Assembly (NCBI GenBank): GCA_902826835.1
Contig: CADEGH010000022.1
Location: 25,540-83,026 of the forward strand
Direction of reading: 5' to 3'
Source: an uncultured bacterium
Lineage (GTDB): Bacteria; Planctomycetota; GCA-002687715
Length of the DNA: 57,487 bases
Shown: positions 1 through 8,443 of the stretch, piece by piece
Position numbering within the stretch: the first letter of the stretch is position 1
Layout of the letters: every line of letters starts with the position of its first letter
Notes under the pieces: model-generated
Databases searched by the model: none
Told to the model about the DNA's origin: nothing
Seen by the model: only the letters and a program-made list of their open reading frames with translations
Made by a program: the position numbers and the translations under genes

Positions 1-2
1 TG

Positions 3-1520
3 GTTGCGCTCGAGCGGGCGCGTCGATCCGCCAAGCGTCCGAAGGGCAGGAAGGACGATCAGCTCCTCACCATCGATGCCAAATTGCACTCGGGCGGGGT
101 CTACACCCTGGTGGTTCCGAAGAGTTACGACCCGCTGCGTCCAACTTCGCTCGTCGTGGGCCTGCACGGCGGCGGCGCTGGGGGGAAGGACCGCACGAAT
201 GTGGTCGGATCCGGCAGTTCGGCCATGAATTTCTTCCAATCCGAAGCCGAGCGGCTGGGTTGGATCGTGGTCTGCCCGACCGCATTGCGGGCCCCCTGGG
301 CGGATGAGGCCAATGACCCGTTCTTGATGGCCATCCTCGAGGAGATCTGCGCGCTCTATCACGTGGATCGCAATCGCATTTACCTCGCGGGTCACTCGAT
401 GGGCGGGTTTGGCACCTGGCACTACGGACCCAAATACGCGCACCTGTGGGCGGCGATTTCCCCCAACGCGGGCGGCGGTCGGCCGCTCCTCAATCGCCTC
501 GAGGAGACGATGACCGGCGTCTATTGCCACCACGGCGCCGATGATGCCGTCGTAGGAGTCGGCAGTGATCGCGAGCTGGCCAAGCAGATGCGCGACAAGG
601 GCATGGACTTTGTCTATTGCGAGCTGCCCGATTCCGGGCACGGCTGGCCGGACGAGGTGCGCGCCGAAATGTGGGAGTTCTTCAAAGTCCGTCGCCTCGC
701 GGTGACTCCGGGTCGCGCCGAGAAGGGTAAGTTCGCGATCACCGAGGAGGCCGCGAGTTCGTTCTTGGACAAACCCTCCAAGCGTGAACTGGCGGCGTTT
801 GGGCCCCTGAGCGCGGCTCCCGTCGGAGCCTTTGGCGCGGTCGACCCGCAGCAACTGCTCGTGGACCTCGCGGCGGGAGGAGGTCGGGCCGAGCGCGCCG
901 CCGCCGAACTCGCGACTCGCTCCGAGCCCGAATTGGCGGCTTCCGTGGCGAAGATCCTCGCCGACCAGAAGCAAGCCCCCGACGCGCGGCGGTTCGCGGC
1001 CGAAGCGCTCGGCGGCATGAACCAACCTTCGACTCTGAAGGTGTTGCGCAAAGCGACGCTCGACGCGGACCTCGGAGTGCTGCGAGCGGCGGGGATCGCC
1101 CTGGGCAAACTCCGCGATCCCGAGGCCGCCAAGTCCTTCGACGCTGCGGCCAAGCATCTCCTCTCCCTTTTCCAGTCGAAAAAAACCGGGGCGCGCATCG
1201 ATTTCACGGACTTCGAAGCCCATCTCCACGCCGCCACTGGCCTGGCGGAGGGCATCACCCAGGCCGCCGCTCCGGCCACTCTCTCGGCCCTGCAAGCCTT
1301 GGCGGACGGACTGCTCTTCGCTCCCCTCGAGGTCCCCACTTCGACGCGCGCCGGGCAAGACGCCAGGGTTCCCCGCTTGGCCCTCGCGCGTTCCCTCGTC
1401 GAAGCGTGCGCCGCCCTTCCCGCTCCCTCCACCCATTCCCTCCTCGACGCCCTCGCCGCCAAACCCGAATTGGGCGTGGCCGACCGGGTTGCCGAGATCA
1501 AATCAGTCAGGACTCCGTAG
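3..1520 (+). CDS. Alpha/beta hydrolase (PHB depolymerase/dienelactone hydrolase-like) with HEAT-like C-terminus, 5' truncated
   Basis: The reading frame is open to the left edge, so the true start lies outside the window; the first internal start-like codon (TTG at 84) falls inside the first strand of the hydrolase fold and is unlikely to be real. The fold shows an oxyanion loop (GLHGGG), the nucleophile elbow GHSMGG with Ser near codon 105 counted from position 84, an acid in HGADD, and the catalytic His in DSGHGW, all in canonical order. After about residue 230 the protein becomes Ala/Leu-rich with repeated helical units (ARRFAAEALGGM, VLRAAGIALGKLRDPEAA) like HEAT repeats, a fusion common in planctomycetal secreted hydrolases. 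The substrate is unknown; an ester or peptide is likely. The next gene is convergent and leaves about 70 bp without an obvious terminator. Confidence 0.85.
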   Translation, partial: VALERARRSAKRPKGRKDDQLLTIDAKLHSGGVYTLVVPKSYDPLRPTSLVVGLHGGGAGGKDRTNVVGSGSSAMNFFQSEAERLGWIVVCPTALRAPWADEANDPFLMAILEEICALYHVDRNRIYLAGHSMGGFGTWHYGPKYAHLWAAISPNAGGGRPLLNRLEETMTGVYCHHGADDAVVGVGSDRELAKQMRDKGMDFVYCELPDSGHGWPDEVRAEMWEFFKVRRLAVTPGRAEKGKFAITEEAASSFLDKPSKRELAAFGPLSAAPVGAFGAVDPQQLLVDLAAGGGRAERAAAELATRSEPELAASVAKILADQKQAPDARRFAAEALGGMNQPSTLKVLRKATLDADLGVLRAAGIALGKLRDPEAAKSFDAAAKHLLSLFQSKKTGARIDFTDFEAHLHAATGLAEGITQAAAPATLSALQALADGLLFAPLEVPTSTRAGQDARVPRLALARSLVEACAALPAPSTHSLLDALAAKPELGVADRVAEIKSVRTP

Positions 1521-1592
1521 TCGACCAGGCTCGGGAACGCCTCTCGATGTGCCGGTCCGCCCTCGATTTCCGGTGTTTCGGGTGGGGGATCG

Positions 1593-2606
1593 TCAGGATG
1601 CGATTGCACTGGAGGGGTTCTCCAAGCGCACGAGGATCGACTGGCAGAGGCCCTCGAAGAGTTGCTGGCTGCGACGGACCGAAAGAACGTGGCCACCACC
1701 GGCCCCGTCGGCGTGCTTGAGGTCGAATACCGGCTTGCGTGCTTGTTGGGCCAATGGAATCAGACTCGCGTAGTGCTTCACGGTGCCGATGCAGTTGCTG
1801 TCCTTTTCGAGATCGGGAGCCATCTCCGGCGATTTGTCCAAGAGAATATGCTTGCGATAAGTGTCGGGGATTTTTTGAGCCCACTCGTTGTAGGCGGCAA
1901 CCGGGCGATCCGAGCGGGCAAGGTGCTGCTGGACGATGTATCCGATTGGTCGGAACTCGTGATGCGGAAGGTTCTCCTGGGCACGCCCCTTCATCTTCTC
2001 CTTCCGAACGTAATTCCAATCCGATCTCCAAATCTCGAGGTTTGGCCCCACATTGACGAGACCCTGTAGGGAAAACAGATCGGGTGCCAGGGGGAACACG
2101 ATCGCGTCGCAGGCAAGTAGCGCTGCGCGATTGAGGGCGCCCAAACTCGGTCCGACATCGACGATCGCATACTCGGCGTCGACTACCTTGCCGGCCTCAA
2201 GGCACAGTTGGTCCAGTGCCGTGGTGACATCCAGGGCCCGCTCGTTGTTGGTGTCGGTCTTTTTTGGCCATTCCTCCGCCAAGACTTGCTCGAACTGACC
2301 CAAACCGAGGTGACCGGGAAGCAGCCAAAGTCCGCCTTCGATCGGCACCAATCGAGGGGAACGTAGTTCTCCTTTGCCCCGGCGAACCGGCTCGAGGCAG
2401 CCAGCTACGTTCGTTCCGTCGATCAAGGACGCATAGTTGGCGAACAGGTGCTCGTCTTCGATGAACATCGAGGTGAGATTCGCCTGGGGATCGTAATCCA
2501 ATACCAAGGTGCGATGCCCCAGGCGCGCGAGCATGTAGGCGAGGTGGTACGAGAGCGTCGTCTTTCCGACTCCGCCTTTGTTGTTGAATAAGACCAGCCT
2601 CTTCAA
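1593..2606 (-). CDS. ParA/MinD-family ATPase
   Basis: This is a 337-residue P-loop ATPase of the ParA/Soj/MinD class. The deviant Walker A motif KGGVGKTT with the signature lysine is at residues 10-17, followed by LDYDPQANLT (Walker A', typical of ParA) and a Walker B-like strand AIVDVGPSLG near residue 150. Such ATPases dimerise on ATP and position DNA or protein cargo. The start is TTG at 2606, overlapping the TGA of the upstream gene by four bases (TTGA), so the two genes are translationally coupled. There is no ParB and no parS-like repeat nearby, so it is not an ordinary chromosome or plasmid partition locus. The partner is an AlbA_2/HATPase protein, suggesting an accessory regulatory or defence-type function, which is inference. 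Confidence 0.9.
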   Translation of the reverse strand: MKRLVLFNNKGGVGKTTLSYHLAYMLARLGHRTLVLDYDPQANLTSMFIEDEHLFANYASLIDGTNVAGCLEPVRRGKGELRSPRLVPIEGGLWLLPGHLGLGQFEQVLAEEWPKKTDTNNERALDVTTALDQLCLEAGKVVDAEYAIVDVGPSLGALNRAALLACDAIVFPLAPDLFSLQGLVNVGPNLEIWRSDWNYVRKEKMKGRAQENLPHHEFRPIGYIVQQHLARSDRPVAAYNEWAQKIPDTYRKHILLDKSPEMAPDLEKDSNCIGTVKHYASLIPLAQQARKPVFDLKHADGAGGGHVLSVRRSQQLFEGLCQSILVRLENPSSAIAS

Positions 2607-3808
2607 GGACGAGCCCTCACGATGATGCGTGTGAAGCCGTTGGTTTCGGCTTCCAGCGGCGGATTACCGTTCCGCCTGAGCTGCTCGCGGGTGAGGCGAA
2701 TGCCGCGTCCGAGTCTCTGGACATAGCCGAGTCGCACGAGCTCGCGAGTGACGAGAGGATTGCGGTAGTCGGAATGGCTGCCAAACTCACCCTCGCTCGC
2801 TTGTCCGTAGGGGCCGCCGGGGTTGGAGAACTCGATACGATCGTCGTACCACTCGATCCGCCCGGGAGCGTTCGTACCTTCGTAAAGCCGGTGCTGGACG
2901 AGATTGCGCACGAGTTCCTTGAGCGCTTCCAGAGGATAATCCGGATAGGCAGGAGCGCGAACTTCGGCGGTGCTCGGTTCACGAGTGACGACCTGGGAAG
3001 TCACGAAGTCCCAGGCACGCTCCATCTGTACGGAGAGGGGGCCGGTCAGAGTCTTTCGCAGGAGGAGGGGCGCATCGGGTAGGATGCCGGCATAGCGGGC
3101 GCACTCGAGGAAAGCCCCCGGAAGGTAATCCTGGGGGCTTACGCCGTAGGTGAGGATCGCCCCGACGTACGGAATCCACCGACCGTTCCGGAATTGACCG
3201 AGTTGTCGATGGGCACCCAGCCATTGCTCCATCGTTGGAAAACTCCCAGGGTCCGAGTCCATCGCCCGATCCGCCTCGAAATCCTCCCGGAAGCGCTGCG
3301 TCTGGAGGCTGTCCAAGTCTGCACCCAATAAGCATCTGGAGTCGAAGGCCTGGCTGGCTTCGGGCCGACGTTCCCGGAGGCGAGTCAAATCGGTTTCGCT
3401 GGCGCGCCTGGTCGTGGAGCCAATTCGAACGTAGGCAGTGCCGTCGCAGGTCACCACGGGTGGCACGCGATAGGGGCTGACTTCGAGAACGACCACCACT
3501 TTTTCGGCGTGATCGACGACTCGGATCGTCACTGTGGGATTGGGAAACAGCTTGGACGAGGTCAATTGACTCGACAAAGCTTGTTGGGCCTGGTCGAGGC
3601 CGCCGTTCGACAGGCCGACGCCCAGGATCGAGCCGCCCTTGTTCACGCCGAGCACGACGAAGCCGGGTTGGCCACTCGCGGACAAGTCGTTTGCGAGCGC
3701 ACAAACCGCGCAAAGGATGGCTTTGGCATCCTTGAAACTTTCCTTGTACTCGATTCGATCGGTCTCACCGCGAAGGAGTTCAGGTAGGTTGATGTTCGGC
3801 ATCGGCAC
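2603..3808 (-). CDS. AlbA_2 (Schlafen-like) DNA-binding protein with RecG-type HATPase C-terminal domain
   Basis: This 401-residue protein has the layout of the AAA_4/AlbA_2 family: an N-terminal domain beginning ETDRIEYKES with ANDLSASGQPGFVVLGVNKGG (residues about 15-65), and a C-terminal HATPase_c_4-type domain with the N-box ELVRNLVQHR and downstream FSNPGG and LGRGIRLTREQL. Family members are putative transcriptional regulators or helicase-associated proteins. The start could be GTG at 3808 or ATG at 3802; neither has a strong ribosome binding site. Its stop overlaps the TTG start of the ParA-type ATPase, making a two-gene operon. It begins 54 bp after the end of lysA on the same strand, so read-through from lysA is possible. 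The biochemical activity is not predictable from sequence. Confidence 0.85.
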   Translation of the reverse strand: MPMPNINLPELLRGETDRIEYKESFKDAKAILCAVCALANDLSASGQPGFVVLGVNKGGSILGVGLSNGGLDQAQQALSSQLTSSKLFPNPTVTIRVVDHAEKVVVVLEVSPYRVPPVVTCDGTAYVRIGSTTRRASETDLTRLRERRPEASQAFDSRCLLGADLDSLQTQRFREDFEADRAMDSDPGSFPTMEQWLGAHRQLGQFRNGRWIPYVGAILTYGVSPQDYLPGAFLECARYAGILPDAPLLLRKTLTGPLSVQMERAWDFVTSQVVTREPSTAEVRAPAYPDYPLEALKELVRNLVQHRLYEGTNAPGRIEWYDDRIEFSNPGGPYGQASEGEFGSHSDYRNPLVTRELVRLGYVQRLGRGIRLTREQLRRNGNPPLEAETNGFTRIIVRARP

Positions 3809-3862
3809 CCCATCCTACATCAGGCCGAAGCCCGCGGCGGCGAGGCTCCTGGAGGGGCGCTC

Positions 3863-5053
3863 TCAAGGGGCAAGCAAGTCTTCGATGGTCTCGCGGCGGC
3901 GGATGAGCGTGGGGCTCTGGTCAGGAGAGGAAAGCAGGACTTCGGCGGGGCGGGGGCGGAGGTTGTAGGTCGAAGACATCGAGTAGCCGTAGGCGCCGGC
4001 ATCACGAATGGCTAGCACGTCGCCTTCGTGGCACTCGGGCAGCAGGCGCTCTTTGGCGAAGAGATCGCCGGACTCGCAGATGTTGCCGGCCACCGATACG
4101 ACTTCGAGGGCTCCGCCCTGATTCGAGAGGTTTTCGATCCGGTGGTAGCTGCCGTAAGCCATCGGACGAATCAGGTGGTGGAAGCCGGAGTCGGTGCCGA
4201 TGAACGTGTGTTTCTTCGCGCGTTTGACCGCGGTAACGGTGACCAGCAACGAGCCGCTGGTCGCGACGACGAAGCGACCCGGTTCGAATCGAACGCGGAC
4301 GGGTCTCGAATAGGCGGCTCGGAATCTCTCGATGCGTTCCGTGGCGACACGGCCGAAGGTTTCGAGATCGAGGGGAGCTTGCAGCGGGCGGTAGGGAATT
4401 CCGAAGCCGCCGCCGAAGTCGACGAAGTCGAGCTCCGGGAAAAGGGGGGCGACTTCGAGGAGCACCTCCATGGCGAGCGAGAGCTTGGCGACGTCCAGGA
4501 TGCCGGAGCCGATGTGATGCTGGAGGCCGTGGATGCGGAGCCGATGCGCGGCGGCGACTTCGAGAATGGAGCGCGCGAGACCGACATCGATTCCGAACTT
4601 CGACTCCGGGCCTCCCGTGATGACGTGATCGTGGTGACCGGCGCCGATGTCGGGATTGAGGCGCACGCCTACGGAGGTCTCCGGAAAGAGGCGTCCGTAG
4701 CGAGCGAGTTGGGCGAGTGAATCGACGATCACGTGCACACCCTCGGCGCGCACCGCGCTCATTTCCGCGTCGTCGACGTTGTTGCCGTTGAAGGAGATCT
4801 GCGTCGGCGCGAAGCCGACGTGCCTGGCCATGCGCACTTCGCCGAGGCTTACCGCGTCGATCCCGAGCCCTTCTTCGCGCACGATCCCGAGCAGGTGGGG
4901 ATTCGAGTTGGCCTTCATCGCGTAGAAAAAGTCGGCGAGCTCGGGCGCAAAGGCGTTGCGCAGGGCGCGGCAGCGGGCGCGCAGTTCTCCTTCGTCGTAG
5001 ACGTAGAGCGGGCTGCCGAAGCGGCGGACGAGTTCGGCTTCCGGCGCGCTCAA
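3863..5053 (-). CDS. lysA: Diaminopimelate decarboxylase
   Basis: LysA is the PLP enzyme that decarboxylates meso-diaminopimelate to L-lysine, the last step of lysine synthesis, in the cytoplasm. The 396-residue length is normal for the family. The PLP lysine is in FYAMKAN (Lys47), the phosphate-binding glycine loop is DFGGGFGIPY, and HHIGSG, EPGRF and the active-site cysteine of the partner subunit in CESGD are all present. The start is TTG at 5053, only 6 bp after the stop of the acyl-CoA dehydrogenase gene, so the two are one transcript. The related enzymes ornithine decarboxylase and carboxynorspermidine decarboxylase are less likely given the intact CESGD and HIGSG signatures. Confidence 0.93.
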   Translation of the reverse strand: MSAPEAELVRRFGSPLYVYDEGELRARCRALRNAFAPELADFFYAMKANSNPHLLGIVREEGLGIDAVSLGEVRMARHVGFAPTQISFNGNNVDDAEMSAVRAEGVHVIVDSLAQLARYGRLFPETSVGVRLNPDIGAGHHDHVITGGPESKFGIDVGLARSILEVAAAHRLRIHGLQHHIGSGILDVAKLSLAMEVLLEVAPLFPELDFVDFGGGFGIPYRPLQAPLDLETFGRVATERIERFRAAYSRPVRVRFEPGRFVVATSGSLLVTVTAVKRAKKHTFIGTDSGFHHLIRPMAYGSYHRIENLSNQGGALEVVSVAGNICESGDLFAKERLLPECHEGDVLAIRDAGAYGYSMSSTYNLRPRPAEVLLSSPDQSPTLIRRRETIEDLLAP

Positions 5054-5059
5054 GTGGGC

Positions 5060-6232
5060 TCAGCCGGCGTAGGCTTGGAGGCCGGTGATCTTCTCGCCGA
5101 TGATCAGGCCGTGGATGTCGTAGGTGCCCTCGTAGGTGTTCACCGTTTCGAGGTTCATCATGTGGCGTCCGACCGGGTACTCGTCGGTGATGCCGTTCGC
5201 GCCGAGGATGTCGCGGGCGACCCGAGACATGTCCAAGGCGCGGCCGACGTTGTTGCGCTTCGCCATCGAGACTTGGGCGAAATCGACCTTGCCTTCGTCC
5301 TTCAGTTTGCCGAGGCGCCAGCAGAAGAGCTGCATCGACGTGATGTCGGTGAGCATGTTCGCGAGCTTGGTCTGCACGAGTTGGAAGCCCGCGATCGGGC
5401 GTCCGAACTGGATGCGGGAAAGCGCGTAGTTCTTGGCCGTCTCGAAGCAGCACTGGGCCGCGCCGATGGCTCCCCAGGCGATGCCGTAGCGGGCCTGCGT
5501 CAAACACGCGAGCGCCGCCTTCAGCCCCTTGGCTTCCGGCAGGATGTTGTCCTTCGGAATCTTCACGTCCTGGAGCACGAGCTCCGAGGTTACGGAGCAG
5601 CGGAGCGACCACTTGCGCTTCTGCTCGGGCGCCGAAAAACCCGGCGTGCCCTTCTCGACGATGAACCCGCGGATTTCGCCGTTCAGCTTGGCCCACACGA
5701 TCGCGAGGTCGGCCATGGTGCCGTTGGTGATCCACATCTTCGCGCCGTTGAGCAGGTAGTGGGTTCCCTTGTCCTCGGCGCGGGTGATCATGCCGCCGGG
5801 GTTGGAGCCGAAGTCCGGCTCGGTCAATCCGAAGCAACCGATCGCCTTGCCAGCCGCCATCTTGGGCAGCCACTTCTGTTTCTGCTCCTCGCTCCCGAAC
5901 GCGTAGATCGGGTACATGCAGAGGGCGCCCTGCACGCTGACGAAAGAGCGCAGACCCGAGTCGACGTACTCGAGCTCCTGCATCATCAAGCCGTAGGCGG
6001 TGCTGGATAGCCCGGCGCAGCCGTAGCCCTTGATGGTGGAGCCGAAGGCGCCGAGGTCGGCCAGCTCGAGGGCCACCTTCAAGGGGAAGGTTCCTTCGCG
6101 GTAGTTCTCTTCGACGATGGGCTGGAATCGTTCGCGCGACCAGCGACGGATCTCGTCCCGGGCGAGGATTTCTTCTTCCGCAAACAGGCTGTCGACGTCG
6201 AAAAAGTCGGTCTTTTGGAGCGGAGCACCCAT
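5060..6232 (-). CDS. gcdH: Acyl-CoA dehydrogenase, probable glutaryl-CoA dehydrogenase
   Basis: This 390-residue flavoprotein matches the glutaryl-CoA dehydrogenase branch of acyl-CoA dehydrogenases, which oxidise and decarboxylate glutaryl-CoA to crotonyl-CoA in lysine and tryptophan breakdown. Diagnostic blocks are LTEPDFGSNPGGM (FAD/substrate), WITNG, and the C-terminal NTYEGTYDIHGLIIG carrying the catalytic glutamate at the glutaryl-CoA dehydrogenase position. I chose ATG at 6232 because an AGGAGA lies 7 bases upstream and the alignment with the family begins there; the open frame continues further upstream without family similarity. The gene is first in an operon with lysA, an odd pairing because the two enzymes belong to breakdown and synthesis of lysine. 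The start faces the rRNA methyltransferase gene divergently, 222 bp away. Confidence 0.88.
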   Translation of the reverse strand: MGAPLQKTDFFDVDSLFAEEEILARDEIRRWSRERFQPIVEENYREGTFPLKVALELADLGAFGSTIKGYGCAGLSSTAYGLMMQELEYVDSGLRSFVSVQGALCMYPIYAFGSEEQKQKWLPKMAAGKAIGCFGLTEPDFGSNPGGMITRAEDKGTHYLLNGAKMWITNGTMADLAIVWAKLNGEIRGFIVEKGTPGFSAPEQKRKWSLRCSVTSELVLQDVKIPKDNILPEAKGLKAALACLTQARYGIAWGAIGAAQCCFETAKNYALSRIQFGRPIAGFQLVQTKLANMLTDITSMQLFCWRLGKLKDEGKVDFAQVSMAKRNNVGRALDMSRVARDILGANGITDEYPVGRHMMNLETVNTYEGTYDIHGLIIGEKITGLQAYAG

Positions 6233-6454
6233 CGGGACTCTCCTCATCTGAAGCAGTGGCCAGCGGCGGCGCGAGCGGTTGCGAGCGGGTGTCCGGGACA
6301 CCGAACACCACCCGCGGTAGGGCCCGGGGTCGCGGGTCACCCGGGGGGACGAACTTACCAGGCGAGGAATCCCCGCCGAAGGGCGGTTTCGGAGTCGAGG
6401 TCGCGCGGCGCTTGCGAGTTGGTACCATCCGGTCCCAGTCTCGGAGGCCGCGTC

Positions 6455-7714
6455 ATGGCGAAAGTGTTTGTGAAACCGCGAAAAGCGCGCCCCTTTTGGT
6501 TCGGACACCCGTGGGTCTTTTCGGGTGCGATCGATCGGGTGCGAGGTACCCCCAAGGACGGCGAGATCGTCGAACTCTGCGACCACGACGGTCACGTCGT
6601 GGGCGAGGGCTTTTGGAACTCGCGCAGCCAGATCCGGGTGCGAGTCGTCAGTTTGGCCTACGAAGGCCAACTTGGCACTCCATTCTTGCTCAAGCGCCTC
6701 GATCGGGCGCTCGACCTGCGCAACACCGCGTTGGCGCTCCCGAAGCGCACGCAGGCTTACCGCCTCGTGCACTCGGAGGGCGACGGGATCCCCGGACTGA
6801 TCGTCGATCGCATCGGCCCCTACCTCGTGGTGCAGGTCTCCTGCCTCGGCCTCATGCCGCATCTCGATGCCCTCGTCGACCGACTCGTCGAACGCGAAAA
6901 TCCGAAGGGCATCATCGAGCGCCCCTCGCAGATCGCGGCCGAGGAAGAGGGTCTGGTTCGGCAGGCGGCGGTCCTCTCGGGCACCGCGCCCGACGGGGAG
7001 GTCGAAATCGAGGAGGACGGGCTGCGTTTCCTCTGCGATCCGAAAGACGGCCAAAAGACGGGCTGGTACGCGGACCAGCGCGACAATCGCCGCGAGCTGG
7101 CCTATCTCGGAGCGGGCGCGGAAGTGCTCGATGCCTTCTCGTACAGCGGCGCGTTTGGGCTACGGATGGTCTCGCACGGGGCCAAACACGTGACCCTGGT
7201 CGATTCCTCCGAACCGGCTCTGGCCCTAGCTCGTGCCGCGGCGGAACGCCAAGGCGCCCTCGACCGAGTCACGTTCGAGCGTCAAAACGTGCTGCGCTAT
7301 TTCGATCACCTGGCCAAGGAAGAGCGCCGCTTCGATGTGGTCGTGATTGATCCGCCGAAGCTCGTTCACCGTCGCGCGGGTCTGGTTCGCGGACTCCGTC
7401 TCTACTACGAGATCAACATGAAGGCGGCGCGGCTCGTACGCGACGGCGGCCTCCTCATCACCTGCTCGTGCTCCCAGCACGTGCTCGAGTCCGACTTCGA
7501 CGAGATGCTCGGTTCCGTGGCCAAAGAGTCCGACATCCGCTTCCAGGAGCTCTTCCGCGGTTCGCAGGCGCCCGACCATCCTGTGCTGCTTCCTCTCGAA
7601 GAGAGCCGCTACCTCAAGTGTCGCGCGCTGCGCGTCTTCGGTACGGCGCGTCGGCCCACCGCGGCGCACCCGAACGACCCCGCCCCGGACGAGATCCCGA
7701 ACGACCTGACCTGA
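6455..7714 (+). CDS. RlmI-like class I SAM-dependent rRNA (cytosine) methyltransferase
   Basis: The 419-residue protein has an N-terminal PUA-like domain (KARPFWFGHPWVFSGAI), a middle EEHD-like segment and a C-terminal Rossmann methyltransferase domain, as in RlmI, which makes m5C1962 in 23S rRNA. SAM-binding motif I is DAFSYSGAFGLRM, the acidic end of strand 2 is TLVDSS, motif IV is VVIDPPKLV, and a cysteine is present in LLITCSCSQHV where m5C enzymes carry their catalytic or base-release cysteine. The ATG at 6455 follows GGAGG at 6442-6446. The protein is about 20 residues longer than E. coli RlmI, the extra being a low-complexity C-terminal tail. It ends at a short hairpin facing a convergent glycosyltransferase gene. 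Confidence 0.9.
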   Translation: MAKVFVKPRKARPFWFGHPWVFSGAIDRVRGTPKDGEIVELCDHDGHVVGEGFWNSRSQIRVRVVSLAYEGQLGTPFLLKRLDRALDLRNTALALPKRTQAYRLVHSEGDGIPGLIVDRIGPYLVVQVSCLGLMPHLDALVDRLVERENPKGIIERPSQIAAEEEGLVRQAAVLSGTAPDGEVEIEEDGLRFLCDPKDGQKTGWYADQRDNRRELAYLGAGAEVLDAFSYSGAFGLRMVSHGAKHVTLVDSSEPALALARAAAERQGALDRVTFERQNVLRYFDHLAKEERRFDVVVIDPPKLVHRRAGLVRGLRLYYEINMKAARLVRDGGLLITCSCSQHVLESDFDEMLGSVAKESDIRFQELFRGSQAPDHPVLLPLEESRYLKCRALRVFGTARRPTAAHPNDPAPDEIPNDLT

Positions 7715-7728
7715 GGCCGGCTGGCCTC
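7713..7728. terminator. Short hairpin between convergent genes, possible bidirectional terminator
   Basis: GAGGCC and GGCCTC form a 6-bp GC-rich stem around a GGCT loop, starting inside the stop codon of the methyltransferase gene and ending 5 bp before the stop of the convergent glycosyltransferase gene. A short GATTT follows on the plus strand, but there is no long T-run, so termination is plausible rather than shown. Confidence 0.35.
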
Positions 7729-7732
7729 GATT

Positions 7733-8443
7733 TCAGGGCGACGGCTTCGCCCATTTTTCCTCGAAGAGTGGGCGATTCGCCTCCTGGATCGCCCGCGCGT
7801 CCAGGCCGTTGGCTTTGAAGGTGGCGTGAGCGTCGTGCCAGACCCAGGCGCGGCCCGCGATGCGAAGGCGAGCCCCTTCGTCTCGGGCGCGGCGGCAGAA
7901 ATCGTCGTCCTCGAAGTTTCCGAGGCCGAAGCGTTCGTCGAGCCCGCCGAGCCGATCCAAGAGCGTACGCTCGATCATCACGCAAAAAAACGAAAGGTAG
8001 TCGACGTCGCGGCTGCGCCGGAATGCGGGTGGAAATCTTCCCCACCACGGCTTGTGGCGCTGCGGGCCCTTGGCTCGATTGGTGCACGGCCCGACCATGG
8101 CGGCGCCGTGGCGGATGCGCGCCTCGTGCAGGTGTCTGAGCCAGCCCTTCGTGACCACCGTGTCCGAATTGAGGAGGCACACCCAGTCGCCGCGCACGCG
8201 TTCGAGGCCGCGATTCACTCCGCCGGGGTATCCGAGGTTCCGAGGCAATTCAACGAGTTGGATTCCGGCCGGGACGAGGCCCCGAAACGCCTCGACCGAA
8301 CCGTCCACCGAGCCGTTGTCGACCAGGATGATCTCGTGGGACTCGGGCGTGTGCGCTTGGACGCTGCGAACGCAGGCCAGCGTGACATCGCGAGTATTCC
8401 ACGACACGATCACGATCGAGGTGAGCCCCAATTTCATACTCAT
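7733..8443 (-). CDS. Family 2 glycosyltransferase, rhamnosyltransferase (WbbL)-like
   Basis: This 236-residue GT-A enzyme has the GT2 start TSIVIVSWNTRD, then LVDNGSVDGS and the metal-binding acidic motif in LLNSDTVV, followed by NFEDDDFCRRARDEGARL, the ED motif with the catalytic base. The pattern NLGYPGGVNRG is typical of WbbL-type rhamnosyltransferases of polysaccharide synthesis. The start is ATG at 8443, whose A begins the ATGA that contains the stop of the upstream glycosyltransferase; the open frame further upstream is a shadow of that gene. It is a soluble, cytoplasmic-face enzyme that would add a sugar to a lipid-linked glycan. The exact donor cannot be read from sequence. Confidence 0.85.
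   Translation of the reverse strand: MSMKLGLTSIVIVSWNTRDVTLACVRSVQAHTPESHEIILVDNGSVDGSVEAFRGLVPAGIQLVELPRNLGYPGGVNRGLERVRGDWVCLLNSDTVVTKGWLRHLHEARIRHGAAMVGPCTNRAKGPQRHKPWWGRFPPAFRRSRDVDYLSFFCVMIERTLLDRLGGLDERFGLGNFEDDDFCRRARDEGARLRIAGRAWVWHDAHATFKANGLDARAIQEANRPLFEEKWAKPSP

Noticed and set aside
614..1699. A 361-codon minus-strand frame opposite the hydrolase
   Set aside because: Ser/Arg/Ala-rich shadow of the hydrolase with no motif.
4265..4300. GGTTCGAATCG resembling a tRNA T-loop
   Set aside because: It lies inside lysA in conserved coding sequence (EPGRF region) and has no acceptor stem partner.
4002..6428. An 808-codon minus-strand open frame across lysA and the dehydrogenase
   Set aside because: It is Arg/Pro-rich with no domain and lies out of frame over two well-supported genes on the same strand; high G+C makes such shadows common.
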